DNA of 8,024 nucleotides from Comamonadaceae bacterium (GTDB lineage Bacteria; Pseudomonadota; Gammaproteobacteria; Burkholderiales; Burkholderiaceae_C), in the NCBI GenBank assembly GCA_947374485.1, contig CANCCF010000187.1, positions 1 to 8,024 of the forward strand, read 5' to 3'. Shown piece after piece: positions 7,139 to 8,024 of this stretch. How positions within the stretch are numbered: position 1 is the first letter of the stretch; every line of letters starts with the position of its first letter. Both the position numbers and the translations under genes were made by a program. The notes beneath the pieces were generated by a model. That model had not been told where the DNA came from. It did no database searches and saw only the letters and a program-made list of their open reading frames with translations.

Positions 7139-7507
7139 ATGTCAGGCAGCACTTCATCCCGCACCCGTTACGCCCTGGCACTGGACCTGGTGGACGACGC
7201 TGAAAAGATTGCCGCCTACGAAAAGGCACACGAAAGAATCTGGCCCGAGGTGCGCGACCATTTGCGCAGCCAAGGCGTGCTGGAGATGGAGATCTACCGC
7301 CTGGGCACGCGCCTCTTCATGCTGATGGAAGTGGACCCACAGGCCTACCGCGCAGAGGCCATGGCAGCTGCGTCTAAGGCCAACCCGGTGATCGAAAAGT
7401 GGGAGGCGCTGATGTGGACGTACCAAGTGCCCACCCCCTGGACACCGGCGGGTGAGAAGTGGGTGCCGATGGCGCGCATCTTCAGTTTGCGCGCGCAACC
7501 GGAATAG
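7139..7507 (+). CDS. L-rhamnose/L-fucose mutarotase family protein (RhaM/YiiL type)
   Basis: Probably interconverts alpha and beta anomers of the imported sugar so that the dehydrogenase receives its preferred form. The 122-residue protein matches the RhaM (DUF718) family. Near the start it has YEKAHERIWPEV, with Tyr27 and His31 spaced as the catalytic Tyr/His pair of E. coli RhaM. Next come EIYRLGTRLFMLMEV (51-65), a strand pair of the ferredoxin-like fold, and IEKWEALM with Trp88. The 122 residues are slightly longer than the roughly 104 of E. coli RhaM. The extra residues are mainly a polar N-terminal tail (MSGSTSSRTR). It is the last gene of the operon, starting 4 bases after the dehydrogenase stop and without a clear Shine-Dalgarno. 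In a rhamnose operon it would be called rhaM. Here L-fucose is the likelier substrate because no rhamnose genes are visible. Confidence 0.88.
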   Translation: MSGSTSSRTRYALALDLVDDAEKIAAYEKAHERIWPEVRDHLRSQGVLEMEIYRLGTRLFMLMEVDPQAYRAEAMAAASKANPVIEKWEALMWTYQVPTPWTPAGEKWVPMARIFSLRAQPE

Positions 7508-7519
7508 ACGGGCCCGCCC

Positions 7520-8024
7520 TTAACGCCAGTGGTGGTGGCCCCGGTATCCGCCACCCCAGTAGCCAAAGCCAAACTGGAGTTGCACCGGAGGGTAATAGGG
7601 GCGGCCGTAGTACAGCGGATAGGGTTGTGCCATCACCACAGGCGGCTGCGCATACACGGTTTGCGGTTGCACATAGGTGGGGGGCGGGGTGTAGGCGGGC
7701 TCTGCGGCGGCCACAGGTTCCTGCTCTTCATAATCGCGTGCGCCCACCGGGCCAATTTGCAGGGCCAGCTTGGGGCCCGGGTCGTGCGGCATTTGCACGG
7801 TGTACTGTTTGCCCGCGTATTCATAGACCACGTTGTAGGCCACAGCGCGGTTCTCATAGGTGGTTTGGGTGCCGCACTGGCGCACGGTGCGCAGCTCGGG
7901 TTCGGGGTTACCCTCCAGGCGGTCCCCCAGCACGGCGCCACCGATGGCGCCTATGACGGTGGCTGCAGCGCGGCCGCCACCCCGTCCACCGGATGCACTG
8001 CCCAAGGCGCCCCCGGCAATGGCT
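7520..8024 (-). CDS. Glycine-zipper 2TM domain protein, 17 kDa surface antigen-like (5' partial)
   Basis: Probable cell-envelope protein of unknown specific role, unrelated to the sugar operon. The frame is open to the window end, so the N-terminus, including any signal peptide or lipobox, lies outside. About 167 residues are visible. The first visible part has small-residue helices (AIAGGALGSASGG, then TVIGAIGGAVLGDRLEG), a glycine zipper as in the Rick_17kDa_Anti/glycine-zipper 2TM family. A domain of about 60 residues follows, with RQCGTQTTYENRAVAYNVVYEYAGKQYTV-like strands. The tail is low in complexity, rich in Pro, Tyr and Gln (YYGRPYYPP), and ends in a Gly/His/Trp-rich GGGYRGHHHWR. A start at the TTG near 8005 is possible on paper but would cut the zipper, so it is rejected. 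The gene converges on the mutarotase gene across a 12-base gap. Confidence 0.82.
   Translation of the reverse strand, partial: AIAGGALGSASGGRGGGRAAATVIGAIGGAVLGDRLEGNPEPELRTVRQCGTQTTYENRAVAYNVVYEYAGKQYTVQMPHDPGPKLALQIGPVGARDYEEQEPVAAAEPAYTPPPTYVQPQTVYAQPPVVMAQPYPLYYGRPYYPPVQLQFGFGYWGGGYRGHHHWR

Noticed and set aside
7487..7521. Perfect palindrome TTGCGCGCGCAA (7487-7498), followed by GGGCCCGCCCTT (7510-7521), a 12-mer also found in the terminator at 3256-3267, as a possible convergent terminator.
   Set aside because: No T run follows on either strand. The palindrome lies in the mutarotase coding region, and the second copy lacks the partner arm that makes the 3243-3272 hairpin. No clear terminator is visible at this junction.
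7534..7555. Inverted repeat GGTGGC/GCCACC with a 10-base loop.
   Set aside because: It lies within the Gly/His/Trp-rich coding tail of the - strand gene, where such repeats follow from the codons. There is no T tract.

Overview
The window is a high-GC bacterial stretch that reads as a carbohydrate-uptake and catabolism operon on the + strand. It is followed by the tail of an unrelated, convergent envelope-protein gene on the - strand. Gene content, gene order and GC-rich codon use suggest a betaproteobacterium of the Burkholderiales, plausibly Comamonadaceae (Acidovorax, Rhodoferax or Polaromonas-like). That placement is inference from family resemblance. No rRNA, tRNA, mobile element or CRISPR was seen, and no gene-free gap exceeds about 115 bases.

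The first 3.2 kb encode an ABC importer of the ribose/arabinose (CUT2) type: a two-domain ATPase whose 5' end lies outside the window, an RbsC-type permease, and a secreted type-1 periplasmic sugar-binding protein. A good intrinsic terminator hairpin follows the binding-protein gene. A T-rich 114-base gap with a possible LacI-family half-operator precedes it.

From 3.3 to 7.5 kb lie five tightly packed catabolic genes: an FAH-family hydrolase, an enolase-superfamily L-fuconate dehydratase, an amidohydrolase-superfamily (COG3618) lactonase, a short-chain dehydrogenase (SDR), and an L-rhamnose/L-fucose mutarotase-family protein. Together they fit the non-phosphorylating oxidative L-fucose pathway. 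The mutarotase interconverts anomers and the SDR oxidises L-fucose to L-fuconolactone. The lactonase makes L-fuconate and the dehydratase makes 2-keto-3-deoxy-L-fuconate. A dehydrogenase not clearly present here would make the 2,4-diketo acid, which the FAH hydrolase cleaves to pyruvate and L-lactate. The importer would supply L-fucose or a stereochemically related sugar such as D-arabinose or L-galactose.

The last 0.5 kb is the 3' part of a - strand gene for a glycine-zipper (17 kDa surface antigen-like) protein, convergent with the operon and 12 bases from it. I see no previously undescribed system. The points worth a second look are the missing dehydrogenase step, the mid-operon terminator, and the weak ribosome-binding sites of the distal genes, which suggest translational coupling.
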